From assembly GCA_913057725.1 (NCBI GenBank), contig CAJXOS010000038.1, forward strand, positions 1 to 47,451: 47,451 nucleotides of DNA, written 5' to 3'. Positions within the stretch are counted from its first letter, which is position 1. The number at the start of each line of letters is the position of its first letter. Origin of the DNA: an uncultured Lewinella sp. (lineage in GTDB: Bacteria; Bacteroidota; Bacteroidia; Chitinophagales; Saprospiraceae). Positions 17,001-25,197 of the stretch are shown piece after piece. The translations under genes were made by a program, and so were the position numbers. Under the pieces are notes generated by a model. The model was given only the letters and a program-made list of their open reading frames with translations. It had not been told where the DNA came from and did no database searches.

Positions 17001-17352
17001 TTTCGAAATCACAACGGAGGATATCCCTGGTTGGAAGGTGGCTTCTGATGGCAGCCTAACAGTAGCTTTGGACTTGACGATTACGGAAGAATTGGCGGCC
17101 GAAGGTATGGCCCGTGAATTGGTGAATCGTATCCAAAACATCCGTAAGGGCAAAGATTTTGACGTAACTGACCGGATCAAGGTGACGATCAGTGAAGACG
17201 CACCGATTGGCAAAGCAGTTGATAGCTTTGGTGATTACATCAAAGGAGAAGTGTTGGCAGATGAGCTGAATGTGGCTGCTGCCAATGGTGGAGAAAGCGT
17301 TGATTTGCCGGGAGATATCAAAGCAGATATCAAGGTAGAACTCGTCGGCTAA
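14011..17352 (+). CDS. ileS: Isoleucyl-tRNA synthetase, type 2 (eukaryote-like)
   Basis: Charges tRNA-Ile with isoleucine in the cytosol. The 1113-residue class I synthetase has the catalytic entry EGPPSANGLPGIHHVMAR at ~44-61. The usual HIGH signature reads GIHH (residues 54-57), so its first and third residues are exchanged. The editing domain lies between ~200 and 400, and AWTTTPWTLPSNTALAV is its typical threonine-rich segment. KMSKR is at 650-654, followed by the helical anticodon-binding domain and a C-terminal DUF5915-type extension (~950-1113). The size and motifs place it with the eukaryote-like IleRS2 branch, which is intrinsically tolerant of mupirocin. It is preceded by the Ile leader peptide and attenuator and is probably monocistronic. 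Confidence 0.98.
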   Translation: MYKSYKQLNLPEIDQEILRFWDENDVFAKSVQERDPAKTYVFYEGPPSANGLPGIHHVMARAIKDIFCRYHTLLGERVDRKGGWDTHGLPIELSVEKELGITKDDIGKTITVDEYNQKCRETVMRYKDIWDDLTRKMGYWVDLENPYITYENSYIESVWFLLQRLHSKGLLYKGYTIQPYSPAAGTGLSSHELNMPGAYKEIRDTSAVAQFKIQDTENEYFLAWTTTPWTLPSNTALAVGKKITYVKVSTFNRYTQEPIKVIMAKDRLSAYFSEAKPDMQPEDAKPGNKPYPYIKVVAEMTGAELAGMRYTQLMPYVKPEGDAFRVILGDFVSTDDGTGIVHIAPTFGADDMRVARENDIPALLIKDEFGNPAPLVNKQGKFVDEVTDFAGRYVKDYGQEEERPTDVDIVIKLKEENKLFHSEKYLHSYPHCWRTDRPVLYYPLDSWFIRASDYKERMFELNKTINWKPASTGEGRFGKWLENLQDWNLSRSRFWGIPLPIWRTEDGKQEKCIGSIPELEREVAKANEALGLNQAVPKDIHRPYIDDVILVSDDGQEMKRELDLIDVWFDSGSMPYAQWGLDYDKLAAGDERPFKAPFDQSYPANFIAEGVDQTRGWFYTLHAIAVMAYDTVSFKNVVSNGLVLDKNGQKMSKRLGNAVNPFETLSQYGADATRWYMMANSDPWDNLKFDLEGVEEVRRKLFGTLFNTYGFFALYANIDKWSPGTGTSVPVAERPEIDRWVISKLNSLVNEVRKQLADYEPTKACRAIEHFVDAHLSNWYVRLCRRRFWKGEMNADKQAAYETLYECLLTTAQLMSPVAPFFSDWLFQNLSASADETAKANDARLQHESVHLTLLAEGNESLIDGDLEQRMDYAQRISSLVRSIRKKNSIVVRQPLQKILLPVLDESFEHHVEAVKGLILAEVNVKEIAYLRDDDEGFLKKRIKPNFKTLGKRLGKNMKAAAQAIGQFGQEDIAALERSGSYTLVVGEEQFELGLEDFEITTEDIPGWKVASDGSLTVALDLTITEELAAEGMARELVNRIQNIRKGKDFDVTDRIKVTISEDAPIGKAVDSFGDYIKGEVLADELNVAAANGGESVDLPGDIKADIKVELVG

Positions 17353-17375
17353 GACGAGCGCTAAATAGATAATCT

Positions 17376-17444
17376 AGGACGCGGATTTTGCGGAGCAATG
17401 CGGTTATTCTAAACTGCAGGTCCGTGAAAGTCCGCGTCCTTTTT
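17376..17444 (+). terminator. Putative terminator after ileS
   Basis: AGGACGCGGA (17376-17385) pairs perfectly with TCCGCGTCCT (17431-17440) and is followed by TTTT. The 45-nt interior is unusually long for an intrinsic terminator and may fold further. Confidence 0.6.
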
Positions 17445-17454
17445 CGTTTTGCTT

Positions 17455-17844
17455 TTATCGGATAACAGCGACACTACCGTGTGTCACCAATGGATCTGGA
17501 AATTCAGCAAAACGGTACTCAACGGCATAGATGTAAGTGTCCTGTGACGCAGGTTCACTTTTGATTCTGCCGTCCCATCCTTCAGTGGGGTTGGTGGTTT
17601 GAAAAATCAACTGCCCCCAGCGATCATACACAGAAAAGGTGTAATCTTCCAGCACACAATTGGTAGCGGGCAAGAAGAAATCATTGGCGCCATCATTGTT
17701 CGGAGAAAAGACATTGGGAACGTAAAGCTCGCACATGCAGTTGGCCGAAATATTTAGCGACTCAGGTGTATGTGCCGCTTGTAGTTGGGCGTTGAAGATA
17801 GAAGTAAGCAAAAGGAGTCCAAACACAAAGCTCAGTTGTTTCAT
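17455..17844 (-). CDS. Minimal secreted protein: signal peptide plus type B T9SS sorting domain
   Basis: A 129-residue protein with a signal peptide (MKQLSFVFGLLLLTSIFNAQLQA) followed almost at once by a gliding-motility-associated C-terminal (CHU_C, type B) domain. Its hallmarks are YVPNVFSPNNDGANDFF, then FSVYDRWGQLIFQTT, GWDGR, YIYAVEY and the terminal GSVAVIR. This domain normally directs large proteins through the type IX secretion system to the cell surface. Here only about 20 residues precede it, including a C-M-C pair, so there is no recognisable cargo. It is transcribed divergently from the TPR/VWA gene. Whether it is a stand-alone surface protein or a decayed remnant cannot be told from sequence. 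Confidence 0.85.
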   Translation of the reverse strand: MKQLSFVFGLLLLTSIFNAQLQAAHTPESLNISANCMCELYVPNVFSPNNDGANDFFLPATNCVLEDYTFSVYDRWGQLIFQTTNPTEGWDGRIKSEPASQDTYIYAVEYRFAEFPDPLVTHGSVAVIR

Positions 17845-18024
17845 GGGATTTTGATTTTTGCAACGGTAAAATGTAGATAGTTTATAGCGGGGTCAAAAGT
17901 CGACAAAACGACGGATTCACTGGTCTGTGTTTTAGGAAACGGTAGTCTTAAGTCGCTCTGCGGGCACGGTTGATGAAAAAGCTGTAACCTTGCGGTGGTA
18001 TTTGTGCATTTGCGAAGCAAACCA

Positions 18025-19425
18025 ATGAAAACAATCTGGATCTCGGCTGTACTAATCTGCGTGCTTTGCACGGCCTCTTATTTAGGTGGCGGCAAGGAAG
18101 CGTATAGGAATTACTTCCTAGGATCCTACTATTTTGCTGAAGGCGATTTTGGGCGTGCTGAGAACCATCTTCGGCGAGCCTATCAGCTTCACCCCAAGCA
18201 ATTCAATTTCGCGCTAGCATATGCCCTAAGTCTAGGGCAGCAAGAACGTACTGATGAAGCTTTATCTGTTTTGGGGAAAGGTAAAGCACTCCTGCGACCA
18301 CGCCATCCCGATTATGCCCATCTGGCAAGTTTGCAACACTTCGTTAGTGGAATGATCAACCTCTACGGCCAGCGCTATGGCCGAGCGATTCCTTCCTTAA
18401 GAAAGGCGATCAGTTTTCAGGAGCAATTACCCTATCCAGAAGAACGATCCATCATGCTCAATGCTCTGGGGTATGCACAGGTGATGAATCAAGGGAAAGG
18501 AAGTCGGGATCATGCTGGCTTGCCAGTACATTATCATGTTCATCGACGAGATCTCGAACGCGCTCATGCGAACTTTGCTGCTGCCTATCGGGCTGATGTG
18601 CAAAACAGCCAAGCAGCAGAAAACTATCAAATCCTGTCAGATACCCTCGGTCTGGCTAAAGAGTTCATTGTAGAAGACTCAGTCGTAGGGCGCGACGAAC
18701 GAGAGTTGAAGAGCTACGAATACGCAAGTCTACCGACGAACGTACGCCCACTTTTGGAGTTCATGGACTACGACGAGGTGGTCTTTTTGCTGGATATTTC
18801 CGGGAGCATGGTGATGGAAAAAGTAACCTGCGTAGCGGAAGATCGCTTTAATGTGATGCGCGAAACCGCGCAACTACTTTTAAACAACTTCTCAGATTCT
18901 ACAGCGGTAGGCATCGGTACTATCGGAGGCGACTGTGGTACGACCCCAAAATTATGGCATCCAGCCGGAGAACTAAGTCGGAAGGACTTAGGGTATGCCT
19001 TGCGATTTCTAGTGCCGGATGGTACGACTCCCCTACTTACAATTCTTCAAGAAACGCCAACGCTCTTCACGAACGATCCAAATACGAGTAAGGCACTCAT
19101 TTTTATCAGTGATGGAGAGAACGTCTGTCGCTTGCCAGGGGTGGATATTTGCGAGTGGGCCAGTACGCTCAATAGTCAAAAGATCACCATTAATATTATG
19201 ACCTTCCTGGGGGCAAGTTTGGACAATACCAATGCTTTTGCCGAGTATACCTGCCTCACAGAAAACACCTTTGGTCGTCTACTCTATTTGGATGGTAATA
19301 GGTGCCGGCTCGAGGAATACCGTTTTGACCTGGTCAAATCCTGCCGCTTCAGCATCCCTCCACTCGAAAGAGTGAACTGTTGGGGCTCATCCACAGAGCA
19401 ACTCTGGGCGATTTTTCCAGAATAG
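18025..19425 (+). CDS. TPR plus von Willebrand factor A domain protein
   Basis: A 466-residue exported protein. ATG 18025 is chosen over GTG 17995 because it gives a clean N-terminal hydrophobic segment (MKTIWISAVLICVLCTASYL). Residues ~25-200 contain TPR-like helices (YFAEGDFGRAENHLRRAYQL and similar). Residues ~250-420 form a von Willebrand A domain with an apparently complete metal-ion-dependent adhesion site: DISGS at 257-261, the conserved threonine in PDGTTPL, and the aspartate in ISDGEN. Several cysteines in the VWA region suggest disulphides and an extracytoplasmic location. A protein-binding role is likely but the partner is unknown. No Bat-type or MoxR neighbours are present. Confidence 0.85.
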   Translation: MKTIWISAVLICVLCTASYLGGGKEAYRNYFLGSYYFAEGDFGRAENHLRRAYQLHPKQFNFALAYALSLGQQERTDEALSVLGKGKALLRPRHPDYAHLASLQHFVSGMINLYGQRYGRAIPSLRKAISFQEQLPYPEERSIMLNALGYAQVMNQGKGSRDHAGLPVHYHVHRRDLERAHANFAAAYRADVQNSQAAENYQILSDTLGLAKEFIVEDSVVGRDERELKSYEYASLPTNVRPLLEFMDYDEVVFLLDISGSMVMEKVTCVAEDRFNVMRETAQLLLNNFSDSTAVGIGTIGGDCGTTPKLWHPAGELSRKDLGYALRFLVPDGTTPLLTILQETPTLFTNDPNTSKALIFISDGENVCRLPGVDICEWASTLNSQKITINIMTFLGASLDNTNAFAEYTCLTENTFGRLLYLDGNRCRLEEYRFDLVKSCRFSIPPLERVNCWGSSTEQLWAIFPE

Positions 19426-19473
19426 GCTAGATTTGTCCAGTCAACCTAATCTTCTTTGTAATTCCCTTATTGA

Positions 19474-20931
19474 ATGATAACGCGCTATTTCCAAATTCTG
19501 AGTTTCTCACTCATTTGTCTTTTGACGCAAAATCTGAATGCCCAGGTCCAACTAGGAGCAACTATTGAAGATCCGGATACAATCGCTCGTCTTGGTTGGG
19601 CACTTGATTTTTCGGAAAACGGACAGCGGCTGCTAGCCGGAGCACCCTATGCTAGTCCATTTTATTGGTTGGGAGGTAAAGTGCGAGTATTCGACTTTGT
19701 CGATGGTACCTGGGTACAGGTTGGGCAGGAATTGTTTGGTGATCGAGACGTTGCATTTTACGGTACCCACTTATCTATGTCTGCTGATGGGTCACGTTTT
19801 GCGGTAAGTGTTGATGGTGATAGCCACAATGAAATCTCTGGTGAAATCATTGCCTACGAGCTTCATAATGGGCAATGGGATACTTTGGGGTAGGTAATTA
19901 TGGTTGGTGACGAAGACTGGGCTGGCGCTTCTGTACAGATGTCGGCGGATGGTGAACGGCTCGCTGCTTTTGTAGAAAACGAAGAGGGCGAAGATGTTGT
20001 ACAAGCCTATCAACTGATTGATAATGTTTGGGAACCAATTGGCAACACCATAAGTGGAGACCATAACTTTCGCTTACAAGGTCGAATGGTTATGTCGGCA
20101 GACGGAGAGACCCTAGCCTTGAACGGTACGATTAACTCCACTTTTTGGCGCTTCAAGGTCTATCGATTTGTAGATGGACAATGGCAGCAACAGGGAAGTA
20201 CAATATCCTCTTCCGAGGACGATGACCTCTTTGCCTGGTCAATGTCGCTTTCTGCCGATGGCAACCGTATGGCGGTAGGGGCGCCTAAAGCGAATAACAA
20301 CGGAGCAGATTCTGGCAATGTCACTATTTGGGATTTCTCGGAAGGAGATTGGGTGCAAGTAGGGAGTACTATCTCCGGTGAAAGTATTCGGGATGAAACG
20401 GGCTTTAGTGTTTCGTTGTCGGATGATGGTCAAAGGCTTGCTGTAGGAGATCATTATTACGATGAACCAGATTTTAATTCGGGCCGTATGCGGGTGTTCG
20501 AGTGGGTTGAAAATGACTGGCAGCAAATTGGAGATGCGTCGATCGGCGAGGACCGAGCTGATTTCTATGGGCATGCCGTTGTTATATCACCAGATGGTTC
20601 TACGGTTGCCGCTGGAGCGCCGCAGGCTGGAGGAAATAATGGAACGGCTGGTCAGGTTAGAGTGTTTGGGGAACACCCTTGGGAAAACATCACCAATGTG
20701 GAGGAACCTAATAATCAGTTTAACCTATTTCCTAATCCAACCCAGGGCCTGTTGTACGTTGATGCTCCTGTAAATACTTCGTGGAGAATATTTGATGTAT
20801 ACGGCAGGGAATTAGCTTCTGGTCAGATGATGAACGGGCAGTTGGACCTTCAACAACTAAAGGCCGGAGCCTATCTTATCCATTTAGATATCGGTGAGAG
20901 CCGTACAAGCAGAATTATTATTAAGCAATAA
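19474..20931 (+). pseudogene. T9SS-secreted propeller-like repeat protein interrupted by an amber codon
   Basis: Two ORFs in the same frame form one gene split by TAG 19891-19893. The first part has a signal peptide (ending LLTQNLNAQ) and the first repeats. The second (from ATG 19900) has further repeats and a type A T9SS sorting domain (FNLFPNPTQGLLYVDA ... AYLIHLDIGESRTSRIIIKQ). Each ~50-residue repeat runs W-x-x-x-G, a variable ISG, then SxSADGxRLAVGAP, as in FG-GAP/propeller-type surface proteins. The stop falls inside a repeat exactly where the other copies have Q, N, S or D, so one substitution such as CAG to TAG explains it. Neither half could be exported and sorted alone. A sequencing error or amber suppression remains possible. 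Confidence 0.85.
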
Positions 20932-21006
20932 AAAGGCGTTTCCTGGAAACCACTCGTGTGCAATCAATGTTAGAGCTACTTTGCTGTAATACAACCCATT
21001 TTTTCG

Positions 21007-21465
21007 ATGCGCATTCGTAATTCGGTAAAGGCCATTATCATCCAGGAAGGAAAGCTGCTCTGTAATAAAAACAGAGACAAACGAGGTGTTTTTTATTGTG
21101 TGCCTGGTGGAGGACAGGAGTATCAAGAAAATTTACGTGATGCCCTGATCCGAGAATGTCTGGAGGAGATCAGTGTAGCGGTTGAAGTGGGCGAAATGCT
21201 CTTTGTTAGAGACTATATTGGTCGAAACCACAATGGGCAAGCACGCTTGCAACGAGTACACCAAGTAGAGTTTTTCTTCAACTGTCAGATAGCTGAAAAT
21301 GTTGTTCCTCAAATGGGGACGGGGCCAGATCACTACCAAATTGGTGTTGAATGGGTGCCGCTTGAAGAACTTGATCAACGGCAGTTCTATCCTAAGGATA
21401 TGATCAAGTGGTTACTTGATTTGAGTAATGATAATCGCCCGGTTTATTTAGGTGACATGGACTAA
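21007..21465 (+). CDS. Nudix hydrolase
   Basis: A 152-residue Nudix-fold protein that probably hydrolyses a nucleoside-diphosphate-linked substrate in the cytosol. The Nudix box is GGQEYQE followed by seven residues and RECLEEISV; the consensus glycine near its end is replaced by serine, while the metal-binding glutamates are kept. The N-terminal strand AIIIQEGKLLCNKNRD and C-terminal WVPLEELDQRQFYPKDM fit the family. The Q-F-Y-P segment resembles proteins annotated as ADP-ribose or dinucleotide pyrophosphatases, but substrate is not decided. It lies 47 bp upstream of rluB on the same strand; that gene appears to have its own promoter. Confidence 0.9.
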   Translation: MRIRNSVKAIIIQEGKLLCNKNRDKRGVFYCVPGGGQEYQENLRDALIRECLEEISVAVEVGEMLFVRDYIGRNHNGQARLQRVHQVEFFFNCQIAENVVPQMGTGPDHYQIGVEWVPLEELDQRQFYPKDMIKWLLDLSNDNRPVYLGDMD

Positions 21466-21489
21466 ACGACTAATGCAGGAGCGCTTTCG

Positions 21490-21497
21490 TACCTTTG
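21490..21497 (+). promoter_or_regulatory. -7 element of the pseudouridine synthase gene
   Basis: TACCTTTG matches TAnnTTTG exactly and sits 15 bp before ATG 21513, predicting a very short 5' UTR (~11 nt). It decides the start: the alternative TTG start at 21495 lies inside the promoter box. No clear -33 TTG at the ideal distance. Confidence 0.55.
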
Positions 21498-21512
21498 CGA
21501 GAAATCTGGAAA

Positions 21513-22328
21513 ATGAAAGATCGTCGTCCACCCAAACGTACGCGTATACGTCAGAGCCGAGCTCGTAATGCTGGCCCTAGCCCTGGTGTTAAGCGTGATC
21601 CCGCGGAAATCATTGGGATGCGACTTAACAAATACATAGCCCATAGCGGTGTGTGCAGTCGCCGTCAGGCTGCCGAGTACATTAAAGATGGTTTGGTTAA
21701 GGTGAATGGGCAATTGGAGCAAAATCCTGCGTACCAAATTCAGGACGGAGATTTAGTAACATTCCGAGGCAAAAAAGTAGAACCTGAAGCATCTTTTGTC
21801 TATGTACTGCTCAATAAGCCTAAAGGGGTAATTACAACGATGAACGATGAGCGGGATCGGCAAACCGTGATGGATGTCATTGGTGGAGCTGTACCGCAGC
21901 GCATATTTCCGGTAGGTCGATTGGATCGTGATACTACGGGTCTACTCCTGCTGACGAATGATGGTGGTCTAGCGAAAAAGTTGATGCACCCTAGCCATGA
22001 GGTACCCAAGGTGTATGTAGCCACACTTGATAAGCCCTTCCAAGAAGAAGACCTCAAGAAGGTAGAACAAGGTTTGACCTTAGAAGATGGGCCGGTGAGT
22101 GTGGATTGGATCAATTTCCCCGATGAAAAAACACCTCAGCGTGTGAGTCTGGAGATTCATCATGGCCGCAACCGCATTGTTCGTAGAATTTTCGAACATC
22201 TGGGTTACGAGGTAGAAAAGCTTGACCGTACGTATTTAGCTGGATTGAATAAGAAGGATTTACCCCGAGGTTATTTTCGTTATTTGAACGATAAGGAAAT
22301 AATAATGCTGAAGCATTTTGTCCGCTAA
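21513..22328 (+). CDS. rluB: Ribosomal large subunit pseudouridine synthase B family protein
   Basis: A 271-residue RsuA/RluB-type enzyme that converts a specific uridine of rRNA (23S for RluB) to pseudouridine. After a basic, arginine-rich N-terminus there is an S4 RNA-binding domain at ~32-80 (MRLNKYIAHSGVCSRRQAAE, VNGQ). The catalytic domain has LLNKPKGVITT, the active-site motif GRLDRDTTGLLLLTND (the first Asp after the Leu is the nucleophile), then KVYVATL and the closing GRNRIVRRIFEHLGYEVEKL. Length and order match the family. RluB is favoured over RsuA from the overall similarity, but the exact target uridine is inferred. Confidence 0.9.
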   Translation: MKDRRPPKRTRIRQSRARNAGPSPGVKRDPAEIIGMRLNKYIAHSGVCSRRQAAEYIKDGLVKVNGQLEQNPAYQIQDGDLVTFRGKKVEPEASFVYVLLNKPKGVITTMNDERDRQTVMDVIGGAVPQRIFPVGRLDRDTTGLLLLTNDGGLAKKLMHPSHEVPKVYVATLDKPFQEEDLKKVEQGLTLEDGPVSVDWINFPDEKTPQRVSLEIHHGRNRIVRRIFEHLGYEVEKLDRTYLAGLNKKDLPRGYFRYLNDKEIIMLKHFVR

Positions 22329-22406
22329 CGAGAATAGCGCTTCTAGTTCATTACCTGGATGTTAATTTATTTTGGTGTTGCCCTCGCCTTACGCTCTTAT
22401 TATTCT

Positions 22407-22414
22407 TACCTTTG
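22407..22414 (+). promoter_or_regulatory. -7 element upstream of prs
   Basis: TACCTTTG is a full match to TAnnTTTG. It lies ~115 bp before ATG 22529, giving a 5' UTR of about 110 nt in which no strong hairpin is seen. The -33 element is not obvious. Confidence 0.5.
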
Positions 22415-22528
22415 TGGGCGTAATCACTGACTCTCCACAACTTCAAGAATAGCACTAAATACGCGGTTGCCAAACGGTAATCACGCCATTGCTATTTGAA
22501 TGTGTTAGGAGCCAACAGATGAGGTAAA

Positions 22529-23509
22529 ATGATGTTGAAACCAACAAGAAATCAAGATCCACATTTTAACACGATGGTTGACGTAAAAATCCTGTCCACT
22601 ACCAACTCCCGCTACCTTGCCGAAAAGATCGCCGATTACTATGGTCAACCGTTGGGTGACCTTAGTGTGAAGCGTTTCAGCGATGGAGAAATGCAGCCGG
22701 TTATTAATGAATCGGTTCGCGGCGGCTTCGTTTTCTTTATCACTTCAACTTGCCAGCCCCATGAGAATTTGATGGAGCTTTTGTTGGCAATTGATGCAGC
22801 AAAGCGAGCTTCAGCTGGTTATATCACGGCGGTAATGCCTTACTTTGGTTATGCACGTCAGGACCGTAAGGACAAGCCGCGGGTTCCAATTTCGGCTAAA
22901 CTGATTGCCAATCTATTGCAGGCAGCAGGTGCTGATCGTATCATGACCATGGATTTGCACGCCGACCAGATTCAGGGTTTCTTCGATATTCCTGTGGATC
23001 ACTTGAAAAGTGAAGCTATCTATTTACCCTATCTGCAAGAGAACGTTGACCTAAGCAATGTAACTTTTGCTTCACCTGATGTTGGAGGAGTAAAACGCGC
23101 CCGCACATTTGCAAAGCATTTCAGCCGTCCGCTGGTAATTTGCGATAAGTACCGTAAGCGCGCCAACGAGATCGCTGAGATGACCGTAATTGGTGATGTT
23201 ACCGACGCCGATGTGATTTTAGTGGATGACTTGGTGGATACTGCAGGTACACTATGCCGTGCGGCAGATATCATTATGAAGAAAGGTGCAAAGAGTGTGA
23301 AAGCGCTATGTACGCACCCGGTTCTGAGTGGCAAGGCCTATGATAACCTTGAGAACTCTGTATTGGATGAGCTGCTCGTTTGTGACACCATTCCGTTGAC
23401 TCAGAATTCTGAGCGCATTAAGGTGCTTTCTACGGCTAAACTATTTGCTCGAGCTATCCGAAATACACATGAGCACCGCTCGATTTCGGCTTTGTTCGTG
23501 GAGCAATAA
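22529..23509 (+). CDS. prs: Ribose-phosphate pyrophosphokinase
   Basis: Makes PRPP from ribose 5-phosphate and ATP for purine, pyrimidine, histidine, tryptophan and NAD synthesis. The 326-residue protein has the class I PRPP synthetase landmarks: SRYLAEKIADYYG, RFSDGEMQPVINESVRG, the flexible-loop/ATP region MPYFGYARQDRKDK, the metal site MDLHADQIQGFFDIPVDHL, and the PRPP-binding loop VILVDDLVDTAGTL. GAGG sits just before ATG 22529. The alternative ATG at 22574 (MVDVKILS) fits the usual family N-terminus better, so the first 15 residues are uncertain. rplY follows, an association often seen in Bacteroidota, but with its own promoter. Confidence 0.96.
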   Translation: MMLKPTRNQDPHFNTMVDVKILSTTNSRYLAEKIADYYGQPLGDLSVKRFSDGEMQPVINESVRGGFVFFITSTCQPHENLMELLLAIDAAKRASAGYITAVMPYFGYARQDRKDKPRVPISAKLIANLLQAAGADRIMTMDLHADQIQGFFDIPVDHLKSEAIYLPYLQENVDLSNVTFASPDVGGVKRARTFAKHFSRPLVICDKYRKRANEIAEMTVIGDVTDADVILVDDLVDTAGTLCRAADIIMKKGAKSVKALCTHPVLSGKAYDNLENSVLDELLVCDTIPLTQNSERIKVLSTAKLFARAIRNTHEHRSISALFVEQ

Positions 23510-23560
23510 GAGTTTTTAGAAAAAAATCAGTCATAACTATCACAGTTTCTAGTTATTACT

Positions 23561-23568
23561 TATCTTTG
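23561..23568 (+). promoter_or_regulatory. -7 element upstream of rplY
   Basis: TATCTTTG matches TAnnTTTG and lies 46 bp before ATG 23615, between prs and rplY, implying a separate transcript for the ribosomal protein. Confidence 0.55.
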
Positions 23569-23614
23569 CGGGCCTTTTATAAGGTTCAGTAAGCAAGATA
23601 AAGAGAATATCATC

Positions 23615-24238
23615 ATGGAAGCAGTAACTGTTTCAGGAACAATAAGAACAGAAGTTGGTAAAAAAGCCACTAAAGCAGTACGTAACGCTGGCGAAATTCC
23701 TTCTATTCTGTATAGCAAGAACGGTAACGTTCATTTCTCTACTACGCATGCAGCGGTAAAGAATCTAATCTTTACTCCAGCATTCCGTATCGCAGAGATT
23801 GACTTAGACGGTAAAGCTCACCGTGCGATTGTGAAAGACATTCAGTGGCATCCAGTAACGGATGAGATTGTACACATCGATTTTCTAGAGCTTATCGACG
23901 GTCATCCAGTGAAGGTAGAAGTGCCAGTTCGTTTCGAGGGTACAGCACCGGGTATGCGTGCGGGTGGTAAACTACTTCAGTTGATGCGTCGTGTTAAGAT
24001 CAAGACAACACCAGAGAACTTGGTGAGTGAGCTTAGCGCAGATATCTCTACCTTGGAACTTGGACAGTCAGTTCGTGTTCGTGATGTTGCGCCGGTTAAT
24101 GGTGTAGAAATCATGAGTGCAGGTGCTTCACCACTAGGTATTATCGAAGTACCACGTGCATTGCGTTCGGCTGCTACTGCTGAGAAGAAAGCTGCTGCTG
24201 CTGGAGGTGAAGTTGAAGCTGAGGCTCCTGCTGAATAA
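23615..24238 (+). CDS. rplY: Ribosomal protein bL25, long CTC form
   Basis: A 5S rRNA-binding protein of the large ribosomal subunit. At 207 residues it is the two-domain CTC type rather than the short E. coli form. The N-terminal L25 domain (~5-92) includes GKKATKAVRNAGEIPSILY and VKDIQWHPVTDEIVHIDFLE. The C-terminal beta domain (~95-180) has VPVRFEGTAPGMRAGGKLLQ and LELGQSVRVRDV. A low-complexity Ala/Glu tail ends the protein. It lies 105 bp after prs and has its own promoter-like element and a downstream hairpin. Confidence 0.97.
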   Translation: MEAVTVSGTIRTEVGKKATKAVRNAGEIPSILYSKNGNVHFSTTHAAVKNLIFTPAFRIAEIDLDGKAHRAIVKDIQWHPVTDEIVHIDFLELIDGHPVKVEVPVRFEGTAPGMRAGGKLLQLMRRVKIKTTPENLVSELSADISTLELGQSVRVRDVAPVNGVEIMSAGASPLGIIEVPRALRSAATAEKKAAAAGGEVEAEAPAE

Positions 24239-24275
24239 GTATAGCGGTAGTCTATAATCTGCTTATGTATATTTG

Positions 24276-24310
24276 AAGGGTAAGCTGATCTAGGTCAGCT
24301 TACCCTTCTT
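24276..24310 (+). terminator. Terminator-like hairpin after rplY
   Basis: AAGGGTAAGCTGA (24276-24288) pairs perfectly with TCAGCTTACCCTT (24295-24307) around a 6-nt loop. The following U tract is weak (CTT), so efficiency is uncertain. Confidence 0.65.
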
Positions 24311-24334
24311 GCGTTTACCAATAAAGCCAGTGAT

Positions 24335-25111
24335 ATGGAGCGTCTTAAACTTGCATTAGTACAAGCCAACCTAGTGTGGGAGAATGCCGAGCTCAATCGC
24401 CAGAAAATGGAGCAGCTCCTGACAGGACTTTCTTCTGATGTGGATATCGTGGTATTGCCGGAGATGTTTACAACAGGTTTCAGTATGTCCCCTGGTCGCT
24501 TGGCTGAACCTATGGATGGCCTCAGTGTGACTTGGATGAGAAATCTTGCTGCCAAACTTCAAGCTGTCGTTACCGGTAGCCTAATCATAGAAGACGGAGG
24601 GCAATTCTACAATCGGTTGATTTGGATGAAGCCCGATGGACAGTTCCAGCATTATGATAAGCGACATTTATTCACCCTGGCTGGAGAAGAGAAGGTTTAC
24701 ACAGCAGGACAAGAGCAGTTATTAATCCAACACCAAGGGTGGACTATTATGCCACTCATCTGTTATGATCTGCGGTTCCCTGTCTGGAGTCGAAATCAGT
24801 TTCAATATGATCTACTCCTCTACGTTGCGAACTTCCCAGATAAAAGGGGCTTAGCCTGGCGCACCCTATTGCAAGCACGAGCAATAGAGAATCAAAGCTA
24901 TACCATTGGGTTGAACCGAGTAGGACTGGACGGTAATGGTATCTATTATGCCGGAGACTCTACGCTGGTGAGTTATGATGGCTCAATATTGGCACATTTG
25001 CCTGCGCGGGAGTGGGTGCAAGAGGTGGAAATCTATAAGGAGCCTCAAGAGCGATTTAGAAGTAAGTTGGCCTTTCTTCCAGATCAGGATCGTTTTCAAA
25101 TCCATACCTAA
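24335..25111 (+). CDS. Nitrilase-family omega-amidase
   Basis: A 258-residue carbon-nitrogen hydrolase with the Glu-Lys-Cys triad visible: E43 in LPEMFTTGFS, K109 in YDKRHLF and C143 in LICYDLRFPVW. The R-F-P-V-W-S-R stretch after the cysteine and the short, single-domain length are typical of YafV-like omega-amidases. These hydrolyse 2-oxoglutaramate or 2-oxosuccinamate and so repair by-products of glutamine and asparagine transamination. Substrate assignment follows from the subfamily look and is not proven. It is a cytosolic, probably monocistronic gene, 27 bp after the rplY hairpin. Confidence 0.9.
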   Translation: MERLKLALVQANLVWENAELNRQKMEQLLTGLSSDVDIVVLPEMFTTGFSMSPGRLAEPMDGLSVTWMRNLAAKLQAVVTGSLIIEDGGQFYNRLIWMKPDGQFQHYDKRHLFTLAGEEKVYTAGQEQLLIQHQGWTIMPLICYDLRFPVWSRNQFQYDLLLYVANFPDKRGLAWRTLLQARAIENQSYTIGLNRVGLDGNGIYYAGDSTLVSYDGSILAHLPAREWVQEVEIYKEPQERFRSKLAFLPDQDRFQIHT

Positions 25112-25197
25112 TCTTGACTTTGAGATTTCTTTAACGAGTTGGTACAGCATAAAGGAGTGTAGTCGAGCGTTTATCCTCCAAAGCAACTTTTGAGCTG

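Noticed and set aside
17995..18024. GTG start of the TPR/VWA gene
   Set aside because: It adds ten residues before an otherwise ideal signal segment starting with ATG 18025.
19891..19893. TAG as pyrrolysine or programmed read-through
   Set aside because: No pyrrolysine genes or read-through context are visible, and the site matches an ordinary repeat residue. A point mutation is simpler.
19900..20931. Second ORF of the propeller protein as an independent gene
   Set aside because: Same frame as the first ORF, no signal peptide although it has a T9SS sorting domain, and its start falls inside a repeat. One interrupted gene explains both.
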